NCBI GenBank assembly: GCA_940337035.1
Contig: CALNHX010007422.1
Location: 1 to 64,000, forward strand
DNA from: Agriotes lineatus
Taxonomy: Eukaryota > Arthropoda > Insecta > Coleoptera > Elateridae
Length of the DNA: 64,000 nucleotides
Direction: 5' to 3'
Shown here piece by piece: positions 1 through 9,865 of this stretch. The position numbers and the translations under genes are program-made. Numbering within the stretch: position 1 is the first letter of the stretch; every line of letters starts with the position of its first letter. The notes under the pieces were generated by a model. That model had not been told where the DNA came from. It worked only from the letters and a program-made list of their open reading frames with translations, and made no database searches.

Positions 1-40
1 TCCACCAGAATTAAAAGTCCTACTTGCGGTACAGTCGTGA

Positions 41-424
41 GTAGTGTACCTAGAGGCGTTCTGCCTCACTTTGCATGTATCCCGAACGAACTCTAGCCGG
101 GGTCAAGGTCATTGATCTAGCCGGAGCCAAGGTCATTGGCCTCACCTAGGTCACTTGCCACTTCCGGGAATTTTTGGACTAAATGTCAAATTTTTGGGTT
201 AAAAGTGTCATTTTTGAAATTTTACAAGATTTCTACGTTTATCAAAATGTTCCCAGGCTCAACAGGATGTGAGTCATCGTCTGGCAATGCAAAACTAGTT
301 GAGACTTGTAGAGACATGTCTATTCTTGCAGGATGTTATCAGTAGAACAATGGCATCCCTTGTTTTAAAATCAGCACGAAATTCGAGAACAATGAAGGTA
401 TTGTTGTCTGGAGATTAAAATGTG
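41..424. repeat. Left terminal inverted repeat of the Polinton
   Basis: The reverse complement of 15,291-15,778 aligns to this stretch from gtagtgtac (41) through the shared words gaggcgttctg, cttccgggaattttt, gtgagtcatcgtctg and gcaggatgttatcagtagaa, to the shared ggagattaaaa. It lacks the internal duplications of the right copy. It contains two adjacent decamers with CWWG cores at 302-321 and an AP-1-like tgagtca at 270-276. Confidence 0.92.
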
Positions 425-2434
425 CAAAGCTGGTAAAAAATAAACCGAATTAATTGTGGTCTAATAGTATATATCGAATTATTTCCAGCTAAAAAGATGC
501 AATATAAAAATCCAAACCATTTTAAATAACTTGTTAGGTTTTTTGTTTTATTACGCTTTCGACGAGATGTATGTCTGGATATTTAACTCGAATAGGCCGA
601 TTGGAAGCATCTTTTAGTAGATAGGTAATGTGTTCGATCCCACTGGAGGACTGTTTAAGCGGTAGACAGTATATAACATAATACAAAAGTGTTGCGGTCT
701 TAGAGACATTGGGAAATCTGCAACATTGTTTGTAGCAAAGTAAATATTACGTGTTTTTTCCAGTACTTTATTAAATACACAGTCTCGAAAATTGAGCCGA
801 TAGTTATATATTTCGGTTGGATTTATGTACAGCACCCCCTCGCTTTAGAAATAAGCAAGTTCCTAAAGAAATATTATGATGCTGTAGAGATTTACACGTT
901 ACAGGTGTGTATAAAAATTACGTATTTATTAAATATTACTGTTAACAAAGCTGTTAAACGTATGATACAGGCAGTTATTAATTAGAGTGGTGGTTTAATT
1001 TTATCATTGGAATTTCTGTTTCTTACAACGGTATTTGTAATTCATTCGTAACTAGTCCACCTATACACATTTATTTACGTTATGCATGTGCAGACTTGCT
1101 TGTTAAGCAAGGTCGTTGACTTATAGTATGCAGTGTAGGAAATGTTATCATATGACTTTGTCAGCACGCCATAAAAGTTGGTTTTTGTAGTATAAGACAT
1201 CCGCAAGCTAATTCGGTAGAGAGGTGATAAAATACTTAAAGAAAATATTAGCAGATAATACATTTGAAAAATCTGCACGACTAATACTCAAGATTATTAC
1301 AATTACATGCTAAAGACTGCAGACAAAAAGCCCTGAAAATAAGAACTAAATAAAACCAAATAAAAGCTATTAGGCCACAACAATACTCTAATTAATAAGG
1401 ATGCTATACCCAACGGCGAGGGACAGTTCATTTTTACTGCATAAAAACTTATTGCTTAGAAATCAGGTTCAGATACCTGTTTAATGGAAACATTTTCTTG
1501 AATTTCTAATCAAATCTAAAATTTTGAGTCTTACGTAAAAATCTTTAAGTCGTTAGGTTGACTGTGTCAAGTTTCCACGAAAAAACTAAAGCTCCTACAG
1601 GCCAGATTCTTGGATCAAGTAAATAATACAGCAAGGCATAAAAAGTTGGTTTTTTGCAGTATAAGACATCCGCAAGCCAATCCTAAACTGGTAGTTTTAA
1701 ATAGTAGAATTTTATAATACAAAACAGGAGCGATAAAATAATCGTCAGCATTTTTTTCAGTTTATCCGATTCGGCATATCGCAAAAACAAACACCTTCTT
1801 TGTTCTTGTGTTAGCACCTTGGCTAAGAATGTTATGAATCCGACGCCACAGCACTGTATGTTTTAACTACATTTTTCAAAAATAAAAAGCAGCTTAAAAT
1901 ATTGCTCCTAAAAGGAGTGGTGCTGTAGTTTTATCATTGGAATTTCGATTTCTTACAACGGTAGTCCAGTTTTTGGTTGCAACGAGCATAGTTCTAGCAG
2001 AGACTATAGAAGATATAAACAGACAGTAATATTAATCTAAAATTAAATTAACAAAGTTGTTAAACGCATGATACAGGCAGTTATTAATTACTTAATATAT
2101 ATACAATTGTCCTATATCCGGTATTCATGGTTTATCTGATTTTAATAGTCGAATAACTCAGGTTATTACAATGCTAAAGACTGTGAGCAAAAAGGTAAGA
2201 TATCAAAATTTTAAAATAAAACTCAGAGAATAAGAATTAAATAAAATAAAGCCAAGTAAAAGCTATTAGATCACTGCAATACTCTAATTAATAAGGATTC
2301 TATACTCAATGGTAAGGGACAGTATAATTTTGCCGGATAAAAACTTATCTAGATTGGTTAAAAATCAGATGTATGTATAAGAGAGAATCTCAAACTTCTT
2401 TAAAAGCATTTTGTAACTAAAAAATCACATTTGA
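424..2434. other. Polinton non-coding block with shuffled internal duplications
   Basis: No convincing gene lies here. Diverged copies of several segments occur twice: 940-1,030 matches 1,914-1,966 plus 2,045-2,092 in swapped order, 1,155-1,210 matches 1,625-1,682, and 1,283-1,460 matches 2,150-2,370. The block sits exactly where the N-terminal third of the polymerase would be expected, so it probably replaced that coding sequence or separated it from the remainder. The short open frames inside it have no recognisable content. Confidence 0.7.
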
Positions 2435-4913
2435 AATTGTGTAAATAAAGCTAAAATTAGAAATAAATACCAGGAAAAAGTACCATTTTCAATATACGCG
2501 GACGTGGAGTGTGTTTTAGAGAAAGAAAAGAATGTTGTTTCCGAAAATGTGGGGGTTTATCAAAAACATGTTCCATTTAGTGTTGCATATTATTTAAAAT
2601 GTTCATATGACGATAGTTTATCTCGATTTAATATATATCGTGGTGCTGACTGTATGGAATGGTTTGTAAAAGAATTACAATCTATAGCATATCAAGTAAA
2701 TAATATATTGTCAACTATAGAGCCTATGGATATTAGCCAGCAGGAAAACGATTCATTTCAAAAATCGGTATGCTGTTACATTTGTAAAGAACCTTTCACC
2801 GATAAAGACGTGCGTGTACGTGATCACAATCATCAGACAGGTGAGTATAGAGGTAGTGCTCATCAACACTGTAATCTTAACTATAAAGATGCACATTATA
2901 TTCCCGTTCTCTTTCATAATCTCAGCGGTTATGACGCTCATTTTATTATAAAACCATTGGCAAAACTGATTATGGGAGATATTAAATTGTTGCCTATAAA
3001 TAAGGAAAAATTTATATCATTTACAAAACATGTGGATGGTACAAATATTGATTTCAGATTTTTAGACTCATTTCGATTTATGGCTAGCAGTTTAGAACAA
3101 TTGTCATTAAATTTACCGAACAATTTAAAAATCATTACACGTAAATTTTGCAAGAGCCAAGAAGAATTTGAATTACTACTACGTAAGGGTATCTTTCCAT
3201 ATGACTACCTAGACAATTTTGAAAAGTTGAATGATAAAAGTCTTCCTGACAAAACGCAATTTTTTAGTCAGCTGCATGGAACAGCTATTTCAGATGAAAA
3301 TTATGAACATGCACTGCGTGTTTGGAACACATTTAATATGCAAACTCTAGGTCAGTATGCTGATATGTACCTTACAGTTGATGTTCTACTCTTAGCTGAT
3401 GTGTTTGAGAATTTTAGAGAGAATTGTATGAAAACGTATGGATTAGATGCTCTACATTTTTACACAGCACCAGGATTGGCATTTCAGGCAATGTTAAAAA
3501 CTACTAAAGTTAAACTTGAGCTGTTGACAGATGTAGATCAACTGTTGTTCATAGAGAGGGGTATTAGAGGAGGGTTAGCACAGTGTTCGAATCGATACGC
3601 TAAAGCTAATAATCGATATATGGGTGAAAAATTCGTAGAAGCCGATCTTGAATCGTATATCCTATATTTAGATATTAATAACATGTACGGAGCCGGGATG
3701 TCTGAATATCTACCGTATGGAGGGTTTGAATGGGTAAATGATTTAGATATTCCTAAAATTGATCATTTAAATACTCCGGCAGATTCTGAAACAGGCTATA
3801 TTTATGAAGTCGATTTAGAATATCCTCAAAATTTATTTGAACTTCACAAAGATTTGCCTCTATGTCCTGACCATTATACACCACCAACATCCAAGCAATC
3901 AAAATTGACAACCACTTTATTTAAAAAAGAAAACTACGTAATACATTACCGCAATCTGCAGCAAGCTGTAAGTTTAGGGCTAAAAATTGTAAAAATTCAC
4001 AGAATATTAAAATTTAAGCAATCAGCTTGGCTTAAACCATACATAGATTTAAATACAAAATTAAGACAAGCCGCCAAAAATAATTTTGAAAAGGATTTTT
4101 ATAAACTTATGAATAACGCTGTATTTGGCAAAACTATGGAAAATGTTAGAAAATACAAAACAATAAAGTTAATTTCTAAATGGGAAGGTAGGTACGGAGC
4201 CAGTGCATACATATCAAAACCAAATTTTCACAGCTGTACTATTTTAGATAAAGACTTGGTACTTATAGAATTAAATCAGTTGGAAATCGTTTTTAATAAG
4301 CCAATATTCGTTGGATTTTCAATCCTAGATATTTCAAAAATTTTAATATACGATTTTCATTACAATTATATTAAACAGAAGATGGGTAATCAAGCAAAAC
4401 TGCTGTACACAGACACTGATAGTCTCATATATCACTTTACCCTTCCAAATATATACGATTTTATACGGGAAGATATTCATTCACAAATTTGATACAAGCG
4501 ATTATCCTCCGAACAATCCATGTAACCTTCCACAAGTTAATAAAAAAGTAATAGGTCTAATGAAAGACGAAATGAGCGGTAAAATAATTACCGAATTTGT
4601 TGGTCTACGTGCAAAATTGTATGCTTTCAAAACATTAGAGGATGCTGAGAATGGAGAATTTAAAATTTCAAAGAAAGCTAAAGGTATTACCAGAGCTGCT
4701 TTGAATAGAATTACATTTGAGGATTACAAAGACTGCCTGTTTAATAACGAAACAGTATTTTGCGATCAGAGAACAATTAGATCAAAAACCCACAACGTAT
4801 TTTCTTTAAAACAAAGAAAAAAAGCTTTAGATCCACATGATGACAAAAGAATAGTAAACTGTATGTATACTGACACTTTGCCTTGGGGTTACTGCCCACC
4901 AACCACATTATAA
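2435..4913 (+). pseudogene. polB: Protein-primed family-B DNA polymerase (Polinton PolB), N-truncated and frameshifted
   Basis: This polymerase would replicate the linear element from a terminal-protein primer. The frame is open from 2,435; the first supported start (GTG 2,504) is internal to the Exo I motif (IYADVEC, 2,492-2,512), so about 250 or more N-terminal residues are missing relative to usual Polinton PolB (about 1,000 aa or longer). Counting from 2,504: a Cys/His cluster typical of this group at residues 90-127, Exo II (FHNLSGYDAHF) near 137-147, Exo III (TVDVLLLADVF) near 291-301, motif A (LDINNMYG) near 389-396, motif B (MNNAVFGKTMEN) near 524-535, motif C (YTDTDS) near 635-640. 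A single-base frame change near 4,481 moves the rest of the thumb-like C-terminus into another frame, which stays open to 4,913. Exonuclease and polymerase catalytic aspartates are present. Next gene begins 35 bp downstream. Confidence 0.92.
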
Positions 4914-4948
4914 ACACCAGCTCTCTCTAAGATATCTCAGTCTGCAAA

Positions 4949-5674
4949 ATGTTACCGTCAAATTCAAATATACTGTGGTTGAACAAAGATCTGTATGTTA
5001 AAAATAAAGAAATCTATAATTTCCATTTACGTAATGCTATTGGACGTAACGACTTGCAAACTTTGAAGTATATATTACACAAAATTGGTATTGCTATACC
5101 GAGCAAAACTCTTATTTGGGCTACGCACTTTAAAAGTGTTGAAACCGCTATCGTAAATGAAATTTTAAAAACTATGTTAGCTGCCTTTAATGTTATTAGG
5201 GAAATTATTAACGAAGTAAGAAGAGGAGAGTTGAAAATTAATACTGAAACAGATCTTAATTTAGTCCTTTCAAAATTATCGTTACAGAACATTACTTCCT
5301 ACGAGCAGCATTTTCTTATTGAAACAATATCATCTGGCTCTCGAATCGAATTTGCAACTGGCGAGCAACAGCAATATCCATATTTTCTTCATGATGCTGT
5401 CTTTGAGGCTGCTTATTATGCCCACAGCAAGTTTATAGAAGACGTGTTCGAATATTTAAATACTAACCATATAACTTATATATTTCAGCCTAGCGTTGTA
5501 CGTCACCACACAGATATTTTTAAATGGCTTCAGGAAAATATCAGAAAAGCTGAAAATGGTGAAGCTGTTGGTTGGAGAAGCGGTCCATGTTCCGGTCCCT
5601 GGCCTTCAACAACACCTCAAGATTATATCGATACTTACACATTGTTAAGTTCTGTTTCGCTTATGTATAAATAA
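4949..5674 (+). CDS. Polinton protein of unknown function, 241 aa
   Basis: This intact ORF starts 35 bp after the polymerase stop, with a TATA-like tataaa at 4,910-4,915 just before it and a poly(A) signal aataaa at about 5,691. The predicted protein is soluble, without a signal peptide or membrane segment. Its N-terminal part (residues 20-60) has alternating short helices that faintly resemble an ankyrin-type repeat; the middle is helical; the end is Gly/Ser/Pro-rich and ends in a hydrophobic helix. I do not recognise the family. Its position behind PolB suggests co-expression with replication genes, but that is inference. Confidence 0.7.
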   Translation: MLPSNSNILWLNKDLYVKNKEIYNFHLRNAIGRNDLQTLKYILHKIGIAIPSKTLIWATHFKSVETAIVNEILKTMLAAFNVIREIINEVRRGELKINTETDLNLVLSKLSLQNITSYEQHFLIETISSGSRIEFATGEQQQYPYFLHDAVFEAAYYAHSKFIEDVFEYLNTNHITYIFQPSVVRHHTDIFKWLQENIRKAENGEAVGWRSGPCSGPWPSTTPQDYIDTYTLLSSVSLMYK

Positions 5675-5818
5675 GATGTATATTAATTGAATAAAGCATA
5701 TATTTAAGTGTACATTTATTCTCCCTCTCCTTGTCAAGTTTTTGCTTTGCATATGAGATAAATACGGTGTATATATTAATGAAATAAAACACATATTAAA
5801 AATAAAATGTCTTTTATT
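5675..5818. terminator. Convergent 3' ends with poly(A) signals
   Basis: The rightward 241-aa gene and the leftward capsid block end facing each other here. aataaa-type signals occur on the plus strand near 5,691 and 5,783, and their complement (tttatt) near 5,814 serves the minus strand. This separates the two transcription blocks of the element. Confidence 0.5.
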
Positions 5819-6262
5819 TTAATCTTTAATAATTACATGTATAAGTTTACTACCTAACTTAATTTCTATCTTTATGGGATTTAAATCTAGAGGCAGTGTT
5901 GGTTCAGGAAGTGTAAAACTATATGTTGCTTGAAACGAAGGAGGTGGTGACGAGGGTGATGGTGACACCTGTTCCAGTTCGGGTTGCTGTAGTGGTGCGC
6001 ACCCCTCAAAATTTTGTGTTGGGATTAACCACCCCTGAATGTTGGCACAATTTATACAGCTGCAGCCCTCCACCTTTGTTATGTTAGACGACCAGGAGTG
6101 TGGTTGTCCCATTGGAGGAGGTGGAGGAGGAGTATTTTCTTCAGTCTCACTCCAGGGTATAACCTCCTCCTCCTCTTCCTGGCTCCACGTATCGTCAGCC
6201 CATGAGTCAAAACCCCAACTATGATTTGAGAAGCAGTCTTCGGTAAAAGCTTTCGACATCAT
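5819..6262 (-). CDS. Pro-rich acidic Polinton protein, about 147 aa
   Basis: The open frame extends up to 6,481, but the upstream part translates the 3' end of the neighbouring gene and a decamer array, so I place the start at the ATG pair at 6,262. The protein has a Trp-rich acidic stretch (five consecutive Glu), a run of six prolines, a Cys pair (CSCINC) and a Ser/Pro-rich segment before a short basic tail. It has no known domain and looks disordered. It lies last in the leftward capsid block and is preceded by a regular array of 10-bp repeats that may drive it. It may be an accessory or scaffold protein; no function can be assigned. Confidence 0.6.
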   Translation of the reverse strand: MMSKAFTEDCFSNHSWGFDSWADDTWSQEEEEEVIPWSETEENTPPPPPPMGQPHSWSSNITKVEGCSCINCANIQGWLIPTQNFEGCAPLQQPELEQVSPSPSSPPPSFQATYSFTLPEPTLPLDLNPIKIEIKLGSKLIHVIIKD

Positions 6263-6357
6263 TGTTATCGTAAAACTAATATTTCTATGATTAGTATTCT
6301 TATATATAATATTTTCCCCTACCTTACACCGGCTGCAGGAAGTGTTTGCGTAAGCTA

Positions 6358-6397
6358 TAACAGGTCTGGACAAGTCTGAACATGTCTGAACAAGTAG
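6358..6397. promoter_or_regulatory. Four tandem 10-bp CWWG-core repeats upstream of the Pro-rich gene
   Basis: Four contiguous decamers occur: taacaggtct, ggacaagtct, gaacatgtct, gaacaagtag. The second and third fit RRRCWWGYYY exactly and abut without spacer, which is the arrangement of a p53-family response element. The array lies between the stop of the 175-aa gene (6,411) and the start of the Pro-rich gene (6,262), so it is 96-135 bp upstream of that start. Binding is inference. Confidence 0.5.
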
Positions 6398-6410
6398 ACA
6401 GCAGATGCGA

Positions 6411-6911
6411 TTAATGGTTTTGATTATACCACTTGTGCAAAATGTGAACATTTTGTATGGCACATTGAACCCGTGTACCAATATGATGAGAACAAAAATT
6501 AATATAATTATACAAGATCTTTAATTGTTTTATATTTGGGCAAGCTGGTAAATCAACAAATTTTACATTATCACTTTGTTCTCCAATCAGCATTTTTTTA
6601 AACCATCTTCTTTTATCTAACCCTTTGAGAAATATGGAATCACCGCTTTGTATGACCTCTCCTATGTACAGAGACAATTTTTCGTAAGGTATTGTGTCAT
6701 GCTGATTATTATTGCTCCATTCTAACCCGTGCAAATTAGTTGTAAGCCAAATCACTTGATCTTTTAGAGAATTTGAAAGGTGTTCGTACGGTATCGGTGG
6801 TTCTACTATCCGGTGGATTGTAACATTTGTATCACTATCATATACAGCTATTTCTTTGCAAATAAAGTTGCTATTTTTATACTGAAAGCCTTGAATATCT
6901 ATAAATTTCAT
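6411..6911 (-). CDS. Conserved Polinton-associated protein, about 166 aa
   Basis: The frame is open from 6,938, but the methionine at 6,911 (MKFIDIQGF) is the better start because the conserved-looking part begins there. I recognise the general layout from arthropod Polintons: an N-terminal strand with an acidic residue, FICKEIAVYD, a central KGLDKRRW, and a C-terminal CPNIKQLK...CSHHIG...CAIQNVHIL segment rich in His and Cys. That spacing recalls RNase H-like or Maelstrom-type folds, but I cannot confirm it without a profile search. It lies between the major capsid gene and the Pro-rich gene, same strand, 50 bp after the capsid start-side neighbour's stop. Function unknown. Confidence 0.68.
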   Translation of the reverse strand: MKFIDIQGFQYKNSNFICKEIAVYDSDTNVTIHRIVEPPIPYEHLSNSLKDQVIWLTTNLHGLEWSNNNQHDTIPYEKLSLYIGEVIQSGDSIFLKGLDKRRWFKKMLIGEQSDNVKFVDLPACPNIKQLKILYNYINFCSHHIGTRVQCAIQNVHILHKWYNQNH

Positions 6912-6961
6912 CGCTAATGTTGTCGAAAGAACAATCAATCTGCAACTAGTCGAACTAGTAT

Positions 6962-8188
6962 CTAGCTAACTATTTTTATGTCACTGGTAAAAGGATTATA
7001 TTTCACTTTTCGATCGAATAAAATCAATGCGTAAGCTGAAGTGTTTTTCGGTATATCAGTATTGGTTTCGAATTCCAGTCGAATATCTACAGCACCGCCT
7101 TTTAATGTTTCATTTTGTCTAGAACAATCTATTACGGCTAGCGGAGCTATACTTTTGAATTGTGCAGGCGTAAGAACAGGCTGATTGTCATGTTCGTAGT
7201 AAGATGATTGAAAACCTGCAAACATTTCATACAATTGCGCATATCGATTGCTGGCAAATTCCAGATTTAAATTATCATAGGGATATCTTTCGGAATTGAG
7301 ATAAAGTGTAATATTTCTTAAATCGCAAGAATCAAATTGGGCCATATTTTTAACAGTTTTATTTTTTCGGTCTGTTTGGAAGCCTACGATAATGTGACGC
7401 GGAGTTTCTACTTGATTAACATTTTTTATTGCCCAAGTGTGTCGTTTTGTCTGTTGTAATGCCGGATGCTCGTGCAATTCCCAACTTCTAAAATTGATTT
7501 CCAACTGACTACTTTGCTCAATGTATTTTAGTAATTTTAAACGATTTACATCAGCTACCGAAATGTGCGGTACTCTCCAATAGACTTTTGTTAATTCTAC
7601 TTTAAGTTTTTCATCGACCGTATTAATAACAGCATTTAAATCTTGATTGCTTCTAATAAGTACTAATTCTTGTCGAACGTTTAGTAAAATTTTTCTAAAG
7701 TCTTCAAAAACTCCCATCAACATTTCGCAGGGGACAAATATCTGAAAATTACCTTTTGAATCGACCAATCCGTCAATAGATGTTTTGGTAGGTGTCCAAC
7801 CTGCATTCTCCAAGCGAATACTTTGAGTCGAATTATATGACACGTAGGCTTTCATAGTTGCAGTTATACCAACATTTCTTACACGATCAACCACTACACC
7901 ATTAAGTTCATATCTAATTTCATCTAGTAGGTGAGATATGCCTAAATTTGTAAATGATCCCGTTGCAGTAGCTTTACTATCTGCATCCTTTAACAATTTA
8001 CCTTCGAAACATATAACACTGTTGCACGGTAAAGTGTACACATCTTGATGTAAGATAGGTATTCGTATTTCATCGTTATTATTAAATGTTGTAGAAGAAT
8101 AGGGCTGATGTGTATGTTTCTCTGCATAGACAATCGAGTTATCTTGAAAAGCTGTTTCAGTAACGTTTAGTATTTCAGAAGTCGTCAT
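6962..8188 (-). CDS. Polinton major capsid protein (double jelly-roll), 408 aa
   Basis: This would form the hexameric capsomers of a virion. The ORF is intact. Recognisable family words include an N-terminal NNNDEIRIPI strand followed by a Ser/Cys-rich loop, LNSERYPYDNLNL near residue 290, and YEMFAGFQSSYYE near 310-325; the C-terminus has the strand-rich DIRLEFET segment. Length is a little short of many double-jelly-roll proteins but usual for insect Polintons. It lies downstream of the penton gene and a 72-aa ORF in the leftward block, the canonical capsid order. Assignment rests on family recognition of motifs and context; a structure prediction should show two jelly rolls. Confidence 0.82.
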   Translation of the reverse strand: MTTSEILNVTETAFQDNSIVYAEKHTHQPYSSTTFNNNDEIRIPILHQDVYTLPCNSVICFEGKLLKDADSKATATGSFTNLGISHLLDEIRYELNGVVVDRVRNVGITATMKAYVSYNSTQSIRLENAGWTPTKTSIDGLVDSKGNFQIFVPCEMLMGVFEDFRKILLNVRQELVLIRSNQDLNAVINTVDEKLKVELTKVYWRVPHISVADVNRLKLLKYIEQSSQLEINFRSWELHEHPALQQTKRHTWAIKNVNQVETPRHIIVGFQTDRKNKTVKNMAQFDSCDLRNITLYLNSERYPYDNLNLEFASNRYAQLYEMFAGFQSSYYEHDNQPVLTPAQFKSIAPLAVIDCSRQNETLKGGAVDIRLEFETNTDIPKNTSAYALILFDRKVKYNPFTSDIKIVS

Positions 8189-8265
8189 TTTTATTTGATG
8201 TAAAACAAGCGCTCTTAATATTACAGAATATTAAAATTTTTCGAATATTAACAGTAAAATTTAAT

Positions 8266-8484
8266 TTAATAACAGTCCAGATGTTTTTTCTTTTTGATTT
8301 CCCCCTCGCCGTAACTTCTAGTAGCAGTTAGCTTCAAACCTAAAGATTTTAGAAACAGTTTATTGGCAGATGTTAATCTATCGACTGCAGGCAGCCTACT
8401 GATGTTCGAAACAAACTGATCATCCCTAATATATGTTTGTTGCGGCTGCTGCTGCTGTTGCTGAGAGTTGTATCTAACCACCAT
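8266..8484 (-). CDS. Small Polinton ORF, 72 aa, overlapping penton stop
   Basis: The start codon region overlaps the last 11 bases of the penton gene, as expected for compact virus-like gene blocks, and the next gene downstream is the major capsid protein. The protein has a Gln-rich N-terminus (nine Gln within fifteen residues) then a conserved-looking helix-forming part (SRLPAVDRLTSANKLFLKSLGL) best described as amphipathic, and a Lys-rich tail. No domain is recognised. Coding support is positional only: same strand, tight overlap and lack of a better explanation. Confidence 0.5.
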   Translation of the reverse strand: MVVRYNSQQQQQQPQQTYIRDDQFVSNISRLPAVDRLTSANKLFLKSLGLKLTATRSYGEGEIKKKKHLDCY

Positions 8485-9250
8485 TTTGTTTCTTGAGATG
8501 CAACCTTACCGTGATGGCTTCTCCGCAGAAATTGACCAATTTACCGTTTTGATCCAGTATTTGTATGACAATGTTATCAATAATTCTCGTATTGATTGGT
8601 AGATATATAACGTTAGAGGGATTTTCTACAATCTTAAATCCTGGCGGATCTGTAGGGAAAAATTGATGAACTCTGTGTACAGCATTGCTGTTGTGATAAG
8701 TACCAGTTACGATATTGCAATCAATACATATAGTATTAACTTTAAATATATCTACAGGATTATCGGAAATATATCTACCATAAGCTTTCAATTTCTTAGG
8801 TTTGAACCCTAATAACTGTCCAATACTATCTTTAGCAATAAAATCGATTGCTAAGGACGATTTAATTTCACTCCTGAGCGTGTTATTATTAGGCTTAATA
8901 TGTAGCACAGGTTCTGCTTGGTGCTGCACAATATTTTTTTCTAGTATATCATTAGCACTACCTGCTTGAGGGGAGGGTGACTTTGTTACACCTATACCCA
9001 GTTCATGTCTAATATATTGACTTATATCGGCAACTTCATATGAACCGTGAGGTATTTCAATTACAGCTTGTTTACCATCAATATCAGTATAATGAAATTT
9101 ATTATTATTCGAATCAATATTAGGTATAGTATTATAAGTTTCAAAACTGATTAATCCTATAACGTATTCAGATTTCGGATCCAGATGTATGGATGGATAC
9201 TGAGCTGTGAGAACAGATTCATTTCCAGACAAGGTAAACGTCCACGACAT
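8474..9250 (-). CDS. Polinton minor capsid (penton-like) protein, 258 aa
   Basis: This single jelly-roll protein is expected at the fivefold vertices. The ORF is intact and starts MSWTFTLSGNESVL. The central part resembles the known family with IDFIAKDSIGQLLGF and ICIDCNIVTGTY, and the C-terminal half has the very characteristic NVIYLPINTRIIDNI and FCGEAITVRLHL, ending in a basic tail. It is immediately upstream of the 72-aa ORF and the major capsid gene on the same strand. Identification rests on motif recognition and the canonical penton-MCP gene pair. Confidence 0.83.
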   Translation of the reverse strand: MSWTFTLSGNESVLTAQYPSIHLDPKSEYVIGLISFETYNTIPNIDSNNNKFHYTDIDGKQAVIEIPHGSYEVADISQYIRHELGIGVTKSPSPQAGSANDILEKNIVQHQAEPVLHIKPNNNTLRSEIKSSLAIDFIAKDSIGQLLGFKPKKLKAYGRYISDNPVDIFKVNTICIDCNIVTGTYHNSNAVHRVHQFFPTDPPGFKIVENPSNVIYLPINTRIIDNIVIQILDQNGKLVNFCGEAITVRLHLKKQNGG

Positions 9251-9368
9251 GTTTAATAGTAGACGGTTTAACTAGAACTGAAACAAAACATCTAGAGACC
9301 TTTAATTTTAATTACATTCTCCTCCTCTTCCTTCTCTAAGAATCTTACTGGAAATAAAACAACTTTTA

Positions 9369-9635
9369 TTAAACAATAGGTTTTATTTTTCCTTTTACAT
9401 CCTTATTCAGTATACATTGCAATTGTTTATTTAAGATAGGTTCTAACAATAGAGACATTTTATCTATTCTATTCTTAAACCTCATCCTGTCGAGTGCACA
9501 CAACTGCCAGTAATTGTATGGAAGTTCATCATCCTCCTCTTCTTCTTCTTTCTGACGAATTTCAACAATCGGGTCAAAGTGAACCTGCTTGTTGATTTTA
9601 CTTCTGGCGATCTTTGTCGTACAACACCAAGTCAT
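9369..9635 (-). CDS. Small acidic/basic Polinton ORF, 88 aa
   Basis: The ORF overlaps the end of the upstream 73-aa ORF by 38 bases in another frame. It has a five-Glu/two-Asp acidic patch near residues 32-38 and a C-terminal part rich in Leu and Lys that looks helical. Either it is translated from its own ATG, or it is the C-terminal part of a single protein whose frame broke in the overlap. No family recognised. Confidence 0.45.
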   Translation of the reverse strand: MTWCCTTKIARSKINKQVHFDPIVEIRQKEEEEEDDELPYNYWQLCALDRMRFKNRIDKMSLLLEPILNKQLQCILNKDVKGKIKPIV

Positions 9636-9819
9636 GTTTAAACTGGGTTATTAACAAGTTCAGGTCTGGCTGCCGCTCGCTTAATTTCAAACAAGAAAGT
9701 TCCTTTGAAATATCTTTTAATTTACAATATATTTCAATATCTCTGTTCAATTTCTCCAGATTTTTAGTAAAGCGGTTGAACTGCATTCGATATTTATAGT
9801 ATCGTTGCTGCTGCTTCAT
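9598..9819 (-). CDS. Small coiled-coil-like Polinton ORF, 73 aa
   Basis: The protein is Lys/Leu/Gln-rich with heptad-like spacing (FTKNLEKLNRDIEIYCKL) and probably helical. It is preceded at 75-126 bp by four tandem decamers and a perfect CRE-like palindrome, which argues for real expression. It overlaps the 88-aa ORF; see that entry for the alternative that both are parts of one frameshifted gene. Function unknown. Confidence 0.45.
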   Translation of the reverse strand: MKQQQRYYKYRMQFNRFTKNLEKLNRDIEIYCKLKDISKELSCLKLSERQPDLNLLITQFKHDLVLYDKDRQK

Positions 9820-9865
9820 AATGCCAATGTGTACAATTCAGAATTCCCACACTATAAGTACATCC

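Noticed and set aside
136..345. 69-codon open frame near the left end
   Set aside because: It lies inside the terminal inverted repeat and is explained by that repeat; no domain.
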